Shown piece after piece: positions 33,647 through 42,026 of a DNA stretch of 64,000 nt (its first letter is position 1; every line of letters begins with the position of its first letter). The stretch comes from an uncultured Vampirovibrio sp. (lineage in GTDB: Bacteria; Cyanobacteriota; Vampirovibrionia; Gastranaerophilales; Gastranaerophilaceae). The notes below the pieces were generated by a model. The model had not been told where the DNA came from. It did not search any database and was given only the letters and a program-made list of their open reading frames with translations. Position numbers and translations under genes: made by a program. The DNA lies in contig CAJUAL010000004.1 of assembly GCA_910584405.1 (NCBI GenBank), positions 117,810 to 181,809 of the forward strand, read 5' to 3'.

Positions 33647-34942
33647 ATGAGTTTTAATCCGTTAAAAGAAAAAGGAATAATTCCTGAAAAACAGTTAAGA
33701 ACCTGGCATGATATCGCTCACAGGCATTTTAATAAAAATGATGTAGATTGTTATTCAAGAACAAGACAGATACTAATGAACGGTATCGAGGTTGAAGCTT
33801 GGAATTTTAAACATAATTTTGCAAGAAATACAGATGATGAAGAAACAAAAAGATTTCTGGCGTTAACCCGACGAATAGAAGATATGCAGCAATCTACCGT
33901 AAATTGGCTGACCCCGTCTGATCAATCTGTATTAGAAACAACTTTGGGTTATGAACAGGTTGCTGTTGATTTAACTGCTTGGCTTGCTCAAAATGAACCT
34001 GATCCTTATGTTAAAGAAACTTTTGACTTCGGTTTGTTAGAAGATTTTGATCATTTATATCGTTACAGTCAATGGGCGTATATGCAGCACGGAATTTCTC
34101 CTGATGAAATTGTTCAGGCACAAACTGATGTGATTTTTGGCAGGCCGACTCAAAATCATCACAACTGTAATATGATGCGTCTTCGCAAGTGTTATGATAA
34201 AGAAACTGCAACGCCGCAAACTAAGGTTAATATTTTAACTTTAGTATCAGGAGAACAGCAGACCCACAATTATTATGCTGAACACGGTATGTGCTACGGT
34301 AATGAATGTTTACGTGAAACTTACGCGGAAATTAAAGATGTTGAAGAAGAGCACGTTACAATGTATGAATCTTTGATTGACCCTACAGAATCTTGGTACG
34401 AAAAATTATTGCTTCATGAATTTACAGAAGTTTGTACGTATTATAACTGTATGGAAGATGAAGAAAATACAGAACTCCGTGCTATTTGGGAAGAATTTGT
34501 TGATTATGAAATCGGACATCTTAAAATTGCTGCCGAATTATTTAAAAAGCACGAAGGACGCGATCCTGAAGAAGTTATCGGTTCTGAAATCGTTTATCCG
34601 TGCAGATTTATGTCACAAAAAGATTATGTAGCAAAAGTTCTTAAAAAAGAAATAGATAAGCGACTTGGTCAGCACAAGGATTATACAACAATAACCGAAC
34701 TGCCTGATGATTGGGAAAGCTTTGCTGTTCAAGAAACTGTCGGTGAAGAAGGTTCTCCGACTGAGGCTACAATCAGAACTATTGCGGCTTCAAAAGACAG
34801 AGATTTGGTTATCGCATCATCCGATTTAGAACGTAAAAGTGTAGAACTTTATACAAAAGGTCTTCAACCTGAACCTCAGGCTCCGGATACTGTCACTCCT
34901 GATGAATATGAGGAAATGGCAGAAGAAGAATTTGAGCTGTAA
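33647..34942 (+). CDS. Ferritin-like domain protein, 431 aa
   Basis: Two helical segments carry ferritin-type Glu/His ligands: YAEIKDVEEEHVTMYESL (E-x-x-H), and LRAIWEEFVDYEIGHLKIAAELFKKHEGRDPEEV. An earlier helix LGYEQVAVDLTAWLAQNEPD may complete a bundle. The C-terminal 90 residues are acidic. No signal peptide or membrane segment. Likely an iron- or peroxide-handling protein, near the small ferritin-like gene at 31199. AAAGGAG upstream. Confidence 0.7.
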   Translation: MSFNPLKEKGIIPEKQLRTWHDIAHRHFNKNDVDCYSRTRQILMNGIEVEAWNFKHNFARNTDDEETKRFLALTRRIEDMQQSTVNWLTPSDQSVLETTLGYEQVAVDLTAWLAQNEPDPYVKETFDFGLLEDFDHLYRYSQWAYMQHGISPDEIVQAQTDVIFGRPTQNHHNCNMMRLRKCYDKETATPQTKVNILTLVSGEQQTHNYYAEHGMCYGNECLRETYAEIKDVEEEHVTMYESLIDPTESWYEKLLLHEFTEVCTYYNCMEDEENTELRAIWEEFVDYEIGHLKIAAELFKKHEGRDPEEVIGSEIVYPCRFMSQKDYVAKVLKKEIDKRLGQHKDYTTITELPDDWESFAVQETVGEEGSPTEATIRTIAASKDRDLVIASSDLERKSVELYTKGLQPEPQAPDTVTPDEYEEMAEEEFEL

Positions 34943-34949
34943 AGTGATA

Positions 34950-34981
34950 AAAAAGAGCTTCATTATGAGGCTCTTTTTTTA
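34950..34981 (+). terminator. Terminator of the ferritin-like gene
   Basis: Stem AGAGCTTCA / TGAGGCTCT (two G-T pairs), loop TTA, then eight T. Confidence 0.85.
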
Positions 34982-34998
34982 TTTTTCTTAATAAAATA

Positions 34999-35027
34999 GC
35001 AAATTTTTGTAATATTGTTTTTTATAT
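34999..35027 (+). promoter_or_regulatory. Shared-type promoter GCAAAT-N17-TTATAT
   Basis: TAGCAAAT with GCAAAT at 34999-35004, 17 nt, TTATAT (35022-35027), 30 nt before the ATG at 35057. Confidence 0.55.
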
Positions 35028-35056
35028 TAAATATGTAGTAGTGATAAGGAAGGTTT

Positions 35057-37141
35057 ATGGAAGTTTCAAAAATTAATCTTGGAGTAGTAACTAATAAGGC
35101 TCAAGCAAATAAATTAAAAAATACCCCGTATTTTACGTCAGTAAAAGAATCTTATGATAAGTTTGAGAAAAAAGACCCTTCTTGTGATAATAAGTTCACA
35201 AAGCTTGAAGCTTTGAAAAATTTTGGTAAAGGTATAATAAGCCCGTTAAAAGCTATAGTTCAACACCCGTTTATTTCGATTGGAATGATTGGTGCTACGA
35301 TTGCTGCTTGTATGGCAGTTCCTGCTTTAGGACCTTTGATGACAATAGGATTTGGCGCGTTAAGTCTTTATGAAGTCGGAAAAGGTACTTATAATGCGGT
35401 TAAAGAATATAAAAACGGTAATTACGACAATTCTGAAAGAGCGTTTGAAAAGATTGGTACAGGCGTTGTTGGAACTGTGCTTACCGCATTAGGTTTGAAA
35501 AATTCTGCAAATTGTACACTTGAGTTAGTAGAAGCTCAAAAGGCCGGAAGACCTTTATCTGCGTTGGAAAAACTTAAAATCGCTGATAAGGTTAAAAATA
35601 ACGGTTTATACCCTGCTTTAAAAGATACTTTGAAAATATTTTCAAAAGACGGCTTAAAAGCTTTTGGAAATAGCTTAAAACCTTCTAATATAATCTCTAG
35701 ATTTACGAGATTAAGAAATGTGATAAAAACAATGTCCAAAGTTTCTCCCGAAGAAATTAATCGTCGTTCTAATATGACGACAAGAGATATCCGGCAGGAA
35801 GCTCAGGCTATTTTTGATAAAACTTTTGATGAAATGGGGGTGCCAAGAGAACTTAGACCAAAACTTGAAATTTCTGATGAATTACGCTATCAAACAGTTG
35901 AAGATGCAAATAAAATTATTTCTGATTATGTGACTACTGAGTTAAGTTATAAAAATTACATGAATCCTAATCCTGAGCCATTTAGTGCAGAATTTTTTGC
36001 TCCGACCGAAAACTTAAAATCAATGACCAATGAAGAAATTTTGGCTAGAATAAAATCTGTGCTGAATCAGGATCCTAAAACTGCAAGTTTAACTTCTGAT
36101 AAAGTGGGAATAGATACTTTATTGAATATTCAAAATCCGAAAAATGGTGGTGCTTATTCTCCAACCAGTCACAGTATTGTTGTTAATACAGGCGGCTATA
36201 GAAAAGGAAATTTTGCATCATTAGAAGATATTGTTTGCCATGAAGCTTTACACGCAAAAATGGCAATTTTAAGAGCTTCTTTATCAAAAGAAGAAGCTCA
36301 ACTTGTAATTAAAGAACTTTTACGTGGCAGAATTTTAAATGGAGAACCTGAACAAATACTTCAAGAAGGAGGATTTTTGGGGAATATAATGATGGATGCT
36401 CCAAAAATGACACCGAAAATGCGTCAGGATTTCTTACGATATGCCGATGAATTTATTTTTGCCGGCGGTGATAGTTCAGAAGCGTCTGTAAAGCTTGCTC
36501 AGCTTCTTGATACAAATCCTGAATTTATTGTTCAAAACGGTGGAACCCGTGAAGCTGCATTAGAAGTTTTACAAAATTATGTTACATCTCATAAAACAAG
36601 ATTTAAATTCTTTTCTGATGTAGAAATTAGAAACCTTGAACCGATGAATCTTTCACCGGAACAACATCAAATAGCATTAGAGTCTTTAAAAGATTCAGTT
36701 GCAACGGCTGAAGGAAATTCAAGAAATGGCGGTATATTTGTTAGTATGTTTGGTACAGATAAAAAAGCCTTCAATCAGTATCAATTCTCTCCAGAAGAAC
36801 TTCTGGCAAGAAATACTGCTGCTGAAATGGAAAAAGCTAAAATATCTGCGATTTTAGAAGATACAACATTATCGTTAACTAAACGAGCAGAATATATGCA
36901 GCGTATGCAGGATTTGGATTTTATTTTAGAATACAATGCTGTCGGTAAAGAATATTATGAACTTTATACAAAAGTTTTGAATAACCCTGACGATGCCGGT
37001 CTTATTAAAGCTTTAAAAGAACTAGACGCACGTTTTAATGAATTTGAGAAAATTAAAATATCAGGAAATGTCGCGCTAGAAACAAAATCAGCATTTCCTA
37101 CAAATATGTATCCTTATTTGCCGCATAATAAACAGTCTTAG
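35057..37141 (+). CDS. Orphan membrane protein with HExxH zincin motif, 694 aa
   Basis: Two hydrophobic segments (about 72-100, SIGMIGATIAACMAVPALGPLMTIGFGAL; about 135-150) follow an orphan-style head. The central region has DIVCHEALHAKM with HEALH at residues 395-399, a zinc-metallopeptidase signature; a third ligand is not obvious. The rest is helical. No known family recognised; a membrane-anchored gluzincin-like peptidase is possible. AAGGAAGG before the ATG. It overlaps gdhA by 4 nt tail to tail. Confidence 0.65.
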   Translation: MEVSKINLGVVTNKAQANKLKNTPYFTSVKESYDKFEKKDPSCDNKFTKLEALKNFGKGIISPLKAIVQHPFISIGMIGATIAACMAVPALGPLMTIGFGALSLYEVGKGTYNAVKEYKNGNYDNSERAFEKIGTGVVGTVLTALGLKNSANCTLELVEAQKAGRPLSALEKLKIADKVKNNGLYPALKDTLKIFSKDGLKAFGNSLKPSNIISRFTRLRNVIKTMSKVSPEEINRRSNMTTRDIRQEAQAIFDKTFDEMGVPRELRPKLEISDELRYQTVEDANKIISDYVTTELSYKNYMNPNPEPFSAEFFAPTENLKSMTNEEILARIKSVLNQDPKTASLTSDKVGIDTLLNIQNPKNGGAYSPTSHSIVVNTGGYRKGNFASLEDIVCHEALHAKMAILRASLSKEEAQLVIKELLRGRILNGEPEQILQEGGFLGNIMMDAPKMTPKMRQDFLRYADEFIFAGGDSSEASVKLAQLLDTNPEFIVQNGGTREAALEVLQNYVTSHKTRFKFFSDVEIRNLEPMNLSPEQHQIALESLKDSVATAEGNSRNGGIFVSMFGTDKKAFNQYQFSPEELLARNTAAEMEKAKISAILEDTTLSLTKRAEYMQRMQDLDFILEYNAVGKEYYELYTKVLNNPDDAGLIKALKELDARFNEFEKIKISGNVALETKSAFPTNMYPYLPHNKQS

Positions 37142-38487
37142 ACGATACCTTGGGCAACCATTGCTTGAGCAAGTTTTGTGAATGCTGCGATATTAGCACC
37201 TGCAACGTAATTGTTTCCTAAGTCGTATTTTTCAGCTGCCTCTTTGCAAGATTTGAAAATGTTAACCATGATTGTGTCTAATTTTGCGTCAACTTCTTCA
37301 AATGTCATGTAGTATCTCATGCTGTTTTGGCTCATTTCTATTGCAGATGTTGCAACTCCGCCTGCGTTTGCGGCTTTGGCAGGAGCAACAAGTACATTAT
37401 GAGCTAGGAAATATTCTGTAGCATCTTTTGTACAAGGCATATTAGCACCCTCGCCTATTGCAAGAACACCGTTTTCTACAAGTTTCTTGGCTGAATTTAG
37501 TGTTAATTCATTTTGCGTTGCACAAGGAAGTGCAATATCGGTTTTTATGTTCCAAATAGGGGAATCGTCACTTGTTCTTTCGATATATTCAGCTTCAGGT
37601 CTGTATTTTACGTATTCTGAAATTCTTCCGCGTTCAACTTCTTTAATTTGTTTTACAATATTCAAGTCTATTCCGTTTTTATCATAAATGCAGCCTTTAG
37701 AATCACTCATTGCTACAACAAATGCTCCATAACTTTGAGCTTTTTCGCAGGCGTAAATAGCAACATTACCTGAACCTGAGATTGTTACGGTTTTACCTTG
37801 AAGATTTTGAGAGTTAGCAGAGAGCATTTCGCGCATAAAGTATATTAAACCGTAACCGGTAGCTTCAGTTCTTGCTAAAGAACCTCCGTAAGACAAGCCT
37901 TTGCCTGTTAAAACTCCGCCTTCATAAGCATTTCTTATTCTTTTGTATTGACCGAAAAGATAACCTATTTCTCTTGCGCCTACTCCGATATCTCCTGCCG
38001 GTACGTCAACATCTTGCCCGATATGGCGTTGAAGTTCGGTCATAAAGCTTTGGCAGAATCTCATAATTTCATTATCTGATTTTCCTTTAGGGTCAAAATC
38101 AGCTCCGCCTTTTCCACCGCCGATAGGAAGTCCTGTCAGTGCATTTTTAAATATTTGTTCAAAACCTAAGAATTTCATAATACTTTGGTTTACGCTCGGG
38201 TGGAATCTTAATCCACCTTTATAAGGTCCGATAAGACTGCTGAATTGTACTCTGTATCCTCGGTGAACGATTGTTTTTCCTTCATCATTAACATAAGGAA
38301 CTCTAAATGAGATAAGTCGTTCAGGTTCTGTCATTCTTTCTAAAAGAGCAATATTCTCAAATTCTTTATGTTGATCAATTACAGGCTCAATTGTTGATAA
38401 TACTTCTTCAACTGCTTGTATATATTCTTTTTCATAACAATTTTTTGTTTCAATTTCATTTAAAACTTTTTCAATATAACTATTCAT
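37138..38487 (-). CDS. gdhA: Glutamate dehydrogenase, NADP type
   Basis: 449 aa, the size of the hexameric NADP-dependent bacterial enzyme; it makes glutamate from ammonium and 2-oxoglutarate. Signature PIGGGKGGADFDPKGKSDNEIMRFCQSFM contains the catalytic Lys region; DVPAGDIGVGAREIGYLFGQYKRI and the Rossmann motif VTISGSGNVAIYACEKA follow. KGLSYGGSLARTEATGYG marks the hinge. Single gene. Confidence 0.96.
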   Translation of the reverse strand: MNSYIEKVLNEIETKNCYEKEYIQAVEEVLSTIEPVIDQHKEFENIALLERMTEPERLISFRVPYVNDEGKTIVHRGYRVQFSSLIGPYKGGLRFHPSVNQSIMKFLGFEQIFKNALTGLPIGGGKGGADFDPKGKSDNEIMRFCQSFMTELQRHIGQDVDVPAGDIGVGAREIGYLFGQYKRIRNAYEGGVLTGKGLSYGGSLARTEATGYGLIYFMREMLSANSQNLQGKTVTISGSGNVAIYACEKAQSYGAFVVAMSDSKGCIYDKNGIDLNIVKQIKEVERGRISEYVKYRPEAEYIERTSDDSPIWNIKTDIALPCATQNELTLNSAKKLVENGVLAIGEGANMPCTKDATEYFLAHNVLVAPAKAANAGGVATSAIEMSQNSMRYYMTFEEVDAKLDTIMVNIFKSCKEAAEKYDLGNNYVAGANIAAFTKLAQAMVAQGIV

Positions 38488-38581
38488 AATACTACTCTTC
38501 CTTAATATTTTATCTTTCCTGTTTTTACTCTACTTCGTAAATAATTAAATATCAAGAGTTAATACTTCATTTGTAGTAGCT

Positions 38582-38884
38582 TTATTTGTTTTTTGAAGCT
38601 TTTTTTATTGCTTTAGCACGTTTTATGATAGGACGAAGCTTTATTCTGTCAATTATTGCTTCTCCGAAGTTTTTTGCATAAACTCCCCAAAGACTGAGAT
38701 TGACTAGTAAATTTGCAGGTTCACAATGTGTAAGTCCTGGGATTGTTGCTGTTGTAATCCCGTGAGTTACTGCTGCCATTCCGCTTACTGTAGCTGCATC
38801 CATGTGACGGTTGTATCTTCCGTTAACGGTATTTTTATTTATGTATCTTGAAACACTGCGACCGATTTTTGGGAAAATTTTCAT
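38582..38884 (-). CDS. Orphan 100-aa protein
   Basis: Not recognised. A basic head (MKIFPKIGRSVSRYINKNTVNGRYNRHMDAA), a semi-hydrophobic middle (TVSGMAAVTHGITTATIPG, LVNLSLWGVYAKNF), and a Lys-rich tail (RAKAIKKASKNK). AAGGAG before the ATG. Transcribed from a shared-type promoter at 38903-38931. Confidence 0.6.
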   Translation of the reverse strand: MKIFPKIGRSVSRYINKNTVNGRYNRHMDAATVSGMAAVTHGITTATIPGLTHCEPANLLVNLSLWGVYAKNFGEAIIDRIKLRPIIKRAKAIKKASKNK

Positions 38885-38902
38885 ATAATTTACTCCTTTA
38901 TT

Positions 38903-38931
38903 GTATTAAATCAAAATATTTTATTTTTTGC
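38903..38931 (-). promoter_or_regulatory. Shared-type promoter GCAAAA-N17-TAATAC
   Basis: GCAAAA (38931-38926), 17 nt, TAATAC (38908-38903). Confidence 0.45.
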
Positions 38932-38941
38932 GCAGAAAGTT

Positions 38942-38976
38942 ATAAAATTTAACAGCGGGATTATTTTCCCGCTGTT
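38942..38976 (-). terminator. Terminator of the 38983 gene
   Basis: AACAGCGGGA / TCCCGCTGTT stem-loop, followed on the minus strand by AAATTTTATAA. Confidence 0.7.
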
Positions 38977-38982
38977 TGTAGT

Positions 38983-40080
38983 TTAAAATACTTTTGGTAT
39001 AAATCTGTATTTAACTTTTTCGACATATTTTTGATATTCAGGGTCTTTGATTAAGTGTCGTTCTTCTGTTATTGAACGTAGGTAGTATATGTAAATCCAG
39101 ATTAGGATTCCGACCCATAGTGAGAATTTTTCTCCTAAGGTATATGCAGGAACAAAACATACAGGGATTGATGTTAGGATTATATATAAAACCTGCATTG
39201 TATAAGAAGGGTGTCTTATTATGTTATAAGGGAAACCTGTTACGATACCTCTGTTAGTTAGGTTGCCTGATTTTCCGAACAGTCTTAAAACGGCAAGTAA
39301 GCCTATAAAGTTAACAAGAATAATTAGAATATTTAAAATGGTTAAAACAACAGCATTTTCTACAGGAATAAGTGTTTCTAATGACAGAGTTATAAATTTT
39401 GAAGTTAAAATCGTAATCGGGTAATAGCAGATTATACAAGAAAGTACACCTAGCGGTGTTGTGTCTGCTGATTTAATTTTGTTTTTAAATATAACAGAAT
39501 CTGTCAGGTAGCTGAAAGTTAAAACTAAAGTTGTTGCCGTTAATATTAGTTTTATCCACATATCGCCTGTGTCAATTATGTATTGGCACAGGTTTTGCCA
39601 AAATCCTGAGCCTTCTTTTAAATATTGTATAAAAGTTGTAGAAATAGCTCCGATAAAATCAAAGTTATAACCTAAAGATGGTAATAATGTATTACAAAGC
39701 ATATTTACACAGTTTACAGAGAAAAATGTTTTGATAAACAGTATCATCATTGCTTGTTTTTCATCTTCTTTAGGTTCAATGTTTTCTAAGAATGCTTTAG
39801 TTGATTCAGACTTTTTAAATTGTCTTGTAATATAGTTTATAATAGCAAGGCTTTTTGATTCCAGCACTGATTTTGGTTTAACAGTAAAATAAATTATTGG
39901 TGCAATAAATACATAACCGAGAAAATAAGCTATAAAAAAGTAAATATAATTAAAATATTCATGTTCTATTGATTCATAATAAACAGGACAGTTAACTATT
40001 ATTGCAAGTATAATCCCGTAAATTACGACAGATGAAAGATAATGTTTAAAAATATCTTTTATTGTAACTTCTTGTTCCAT
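38983..40080 (-). CDS. Multi-pass membrane protein with ICMT/PEMT-like C-terminus
   Basis: 365 aa with six or seven hydrophobic helices. The C-terminal FPYNIIRHPSYTMQVLYII and SITEERHLIKDPEYQKYVEKVKYRFIPKVF match isoprenylcysteine methyltransferase / phospholipid methyltransferase-like enzymes: R-H-P-x-Y, E-E-x-x-L, Y-x-x-Y-x-x-x-V-x-Y-R-x-x-P. It probably methylates a membrane-held substrate with S-adenosylmethionine. Begins 11 nt after prfB with a GGAG site, so it may be in that operon. Confidence 0.75.
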   Translation of the reverse strand: MEQEVTIKDIFKHYLSSVVIYGIILAIIVNCPVYYESIEHEYFNYIYFFIAYFLGYVFIAPIIYFTVKPKSVLESKSLAIINYITRQFKKSESTKAFLENIEPKEDEKQAMMILFIKTFFSVNCVNMLCNTLLPSLGYNFDFIGAISTTFIQYLKEGSGFWQNLCQYIIDTGDMWIKLILTATTLVLTFSYLTDSVIFKNKIKSADTTPLGVLSCIICYYPITILTSKFITLSLETLIPVENAVVLTILNILIILVNFIGLLAVLRLFGKSGNLTNRGIVTGFPYNIIRHPSYTMQVLYIILTSIPVCFVPAYTLGEKFSLWVGILIWIYIYYLRSITEERHLIKDPEYQKYVEKVKYRFIPKVF

Positions 40081-40091
40081 ATATTCTCTCC

Positions 40092-41178
40092 TTATGTGTT
40101 TTGTCTTAAAAAACTTTCAACAAATTCGTCCAGGTTTCCGTCCATAACAGAATCTACATTTCCGACTTCACACCCTGTTCGGTGGTCTTTAACCATTTTA
40201 TAAGGGTGAAAAACGTATGAACGAATTTGTGAGCCAAAATTTATATCAACATTTTCGCCTTTTAATTTAGTCATTTTTTCTTCGTATTCGCTCTGTTTTA
40301 TTGCCAGAAGTTTTGATACAAGAATTTGCATTGCATATTCTTTATTTTGCAGTTGAGATCGTTCCTGCTGGCATTTTACGACGATTCCTGACGGTTTGTG
40401 CAGGATTCTGACGGCGGTTTCTACTTTGTTAACATTTTGACCGCCTGCACCGCCTGAGCGCATTGTTGTGATTTCTAAATCATCGGGCGGAATTGTTATT
40501 GTTTTTTCAAAGTCTTCTATTATCGGAGAAACTTCAACTGAAGCAAAGCTTGTTTGACGTTTCCCGTTAGCGTTAAATGGTGAAATTCTTACAAGTCTGT
40601 GGACACCTTTTTCGGCTTTAGAATATCCGAAAGCGTTTTTCCCGCTGATTTTGATTGTCGCGGATTTAATTCCTGCTTCTTCTCCGTCAAGTTTGTCTAA
40701 AAGTTCAGATTTCCAACCTCGTTTTTCTACCCAGCGAATGTACATTCTAAGCATCATGCTTGCCCAATCCTGAGCATCTGTTCCCCCTGCTCCCGCATTT
40801 ATTGTAAGTATTGCGTCGGCTTTGTCATATTCGCCTGAGAGCATTTGTTCCAGTTCAAATTTTTCAATATTTTTGCTTGCGGTTTTTATTTGCTCTAAAC
40901 TGTCTTTTATTAAATCTTCATCAGATAATTCTAACGCTGCAATTGAATCTTCTATGACGCTTTCCCAGTTTTCAAATTTTGTAAGTATTTCTTTTTTATC
41001 TTTAATCTCTTGTCCTGTTTTGGAAACTTTTTCACTATCAGACCATATGTCAGGATTTTGCATCATTGTTTCTAACGCTTGAAGCTCTTTTTTTATCTTT
41101 TCAGGGTCAAAGACACTCCTTTAACTTCTCTATTCTCGGTTTTATAACATTCAATTCTTGTTTTAATTCTGTTTCCAT
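40092..41178 (-). CDS. prfB: Peptide chain release factor 2, with programmed +1 frameshift
   Basis: Translation starts at ATG 41178 (METELKQELNVIKPRIEKLKECL), meets an in-frame TGA at codon 24 (41109-41107), and must shift +1 at CTT-TGA-C to continue DPEKIKKEL... The total is about 361 aa, normal RF2 length. AAGGAG lies just upstream of the slip site, as in other bacteria, so RF2 level controls its own synthesis. Functional motifs: GGQ in GGAGGQNVNKVE and the stop-codon reader SPF in VRISPFNAN. Annotators relying on open frames would start at 41066 and lose the first 37 residues. Confidence 0.93.
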
Positions 41179-41255
41179 AAAATTATTGTATAATAAAAAC
41201 GTTTACTTGCAATTAGGGGTTATGTTGCTATAATTATAGGTAAGAGAGATTTTTT

Positions 41256-42026
41256 ATGGGAATTTTCAGATATTTTAAACAGATTTACAGCGGGAAGAAT
41301 ACTTTAGCTAATCATATTTCTTTATTTTCACTTGCTGGTATTTTTGTAATCCTCTTTATCAAGTATACTGCTTCGTGGGGAAATCTGTTATTTTATGATA
41401 ATTTCTGTATTTCGGTTCCTTCAAGTACTAAGGAACTGTGGGCATATTTATTTTTTGGAATGCTTTTGCTGATTTATTTTATAGGTTATGGAGTTAACGT
41501 AGTCAGCAATGTTATGAATAATAAAGAAAACGGTTTACCGAATATTACATTGCAGCCGTTTACGGTTTTTGTAAAAATGCTTCCGATGGCGGTTTATTGG
41601 ATTGTTTTTTATTTATTAATTTGTTTTGGCGGAATTTTTGCATTGTTGAAGTTGAATAATGCAGGTTTTATTTATATATTTTCATCTGTTATGTTTTGTA
41701 TTATTCCGTTTATTCTGATTTTGTTGACTCAATATGCAAAAGATTTTGAGTTTCGAAAAGAATTTTTTAATCTTTTTTCTGTCTTTAAAATTCTTGAAAA
41801 AACATTGGGTGATGTTATATTTTTATCGTTAGGAGTTTTTGCACTTGCAGCTGTTCCATTTTTTGCGATATACAAAATATTAGCTTATCCTGTTGGGGAT
41901 GAGGCTTTGAATTTAAATCTTGTTATAAAGCTCGGGGCATTATGTTTTGGATTTTATTTAAGCTTAATATTTAATTACGTTTATTTGACCGGGCTTGCCG
42001 ATATCTCAAAAAAACAGTTTAAATAA
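41256..42026 (+). CDS. DUF4013-like integral membrane protein
   Basis: 256 aa with about six helices. The early basic loop GYGVNVVSNVMNNKENGLPNI (about 76-96) between helices resembles DUF4013 proteins (Y-x-x-x-v-x-N-x-x-x-g-x-x-x-L-P). Function unknown. Its last 8 nt overlap the convergent phosphoesterase gene. Single gene. Confidence 0.68.
   Translation: MGIFRYFKQIYSGKNTLANHISLFSLAGIFVILFIKYTASWGNLLFYDNFCISVPSSTKELWAYLFFGMLLLIYFIGYGVNVVSNVMNNKENGLPNITLQPFTVFVKMLPMAVYWIVFYLLICFGGIFALLKLNNAGFIYIFSSVMFCIIPFILILLTQYAKDFEFRKEFFNLFSVFKILEKTLGDVIFLSLGVFALAAVPFFAIYKILAYPVGDEALNLNLVIKLGALCFGFYLSLIFNYVYLTGLADISKKQFK

Noticed and set aside
41256..42026. Possible start at a shared-type promoter (GCAATT near 41210)
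   Set aside because: Spacing to the TATAAT is 14 nt. TTGCAA-N16-TATAAT explains it as an ordinary sigma-70 promoter.
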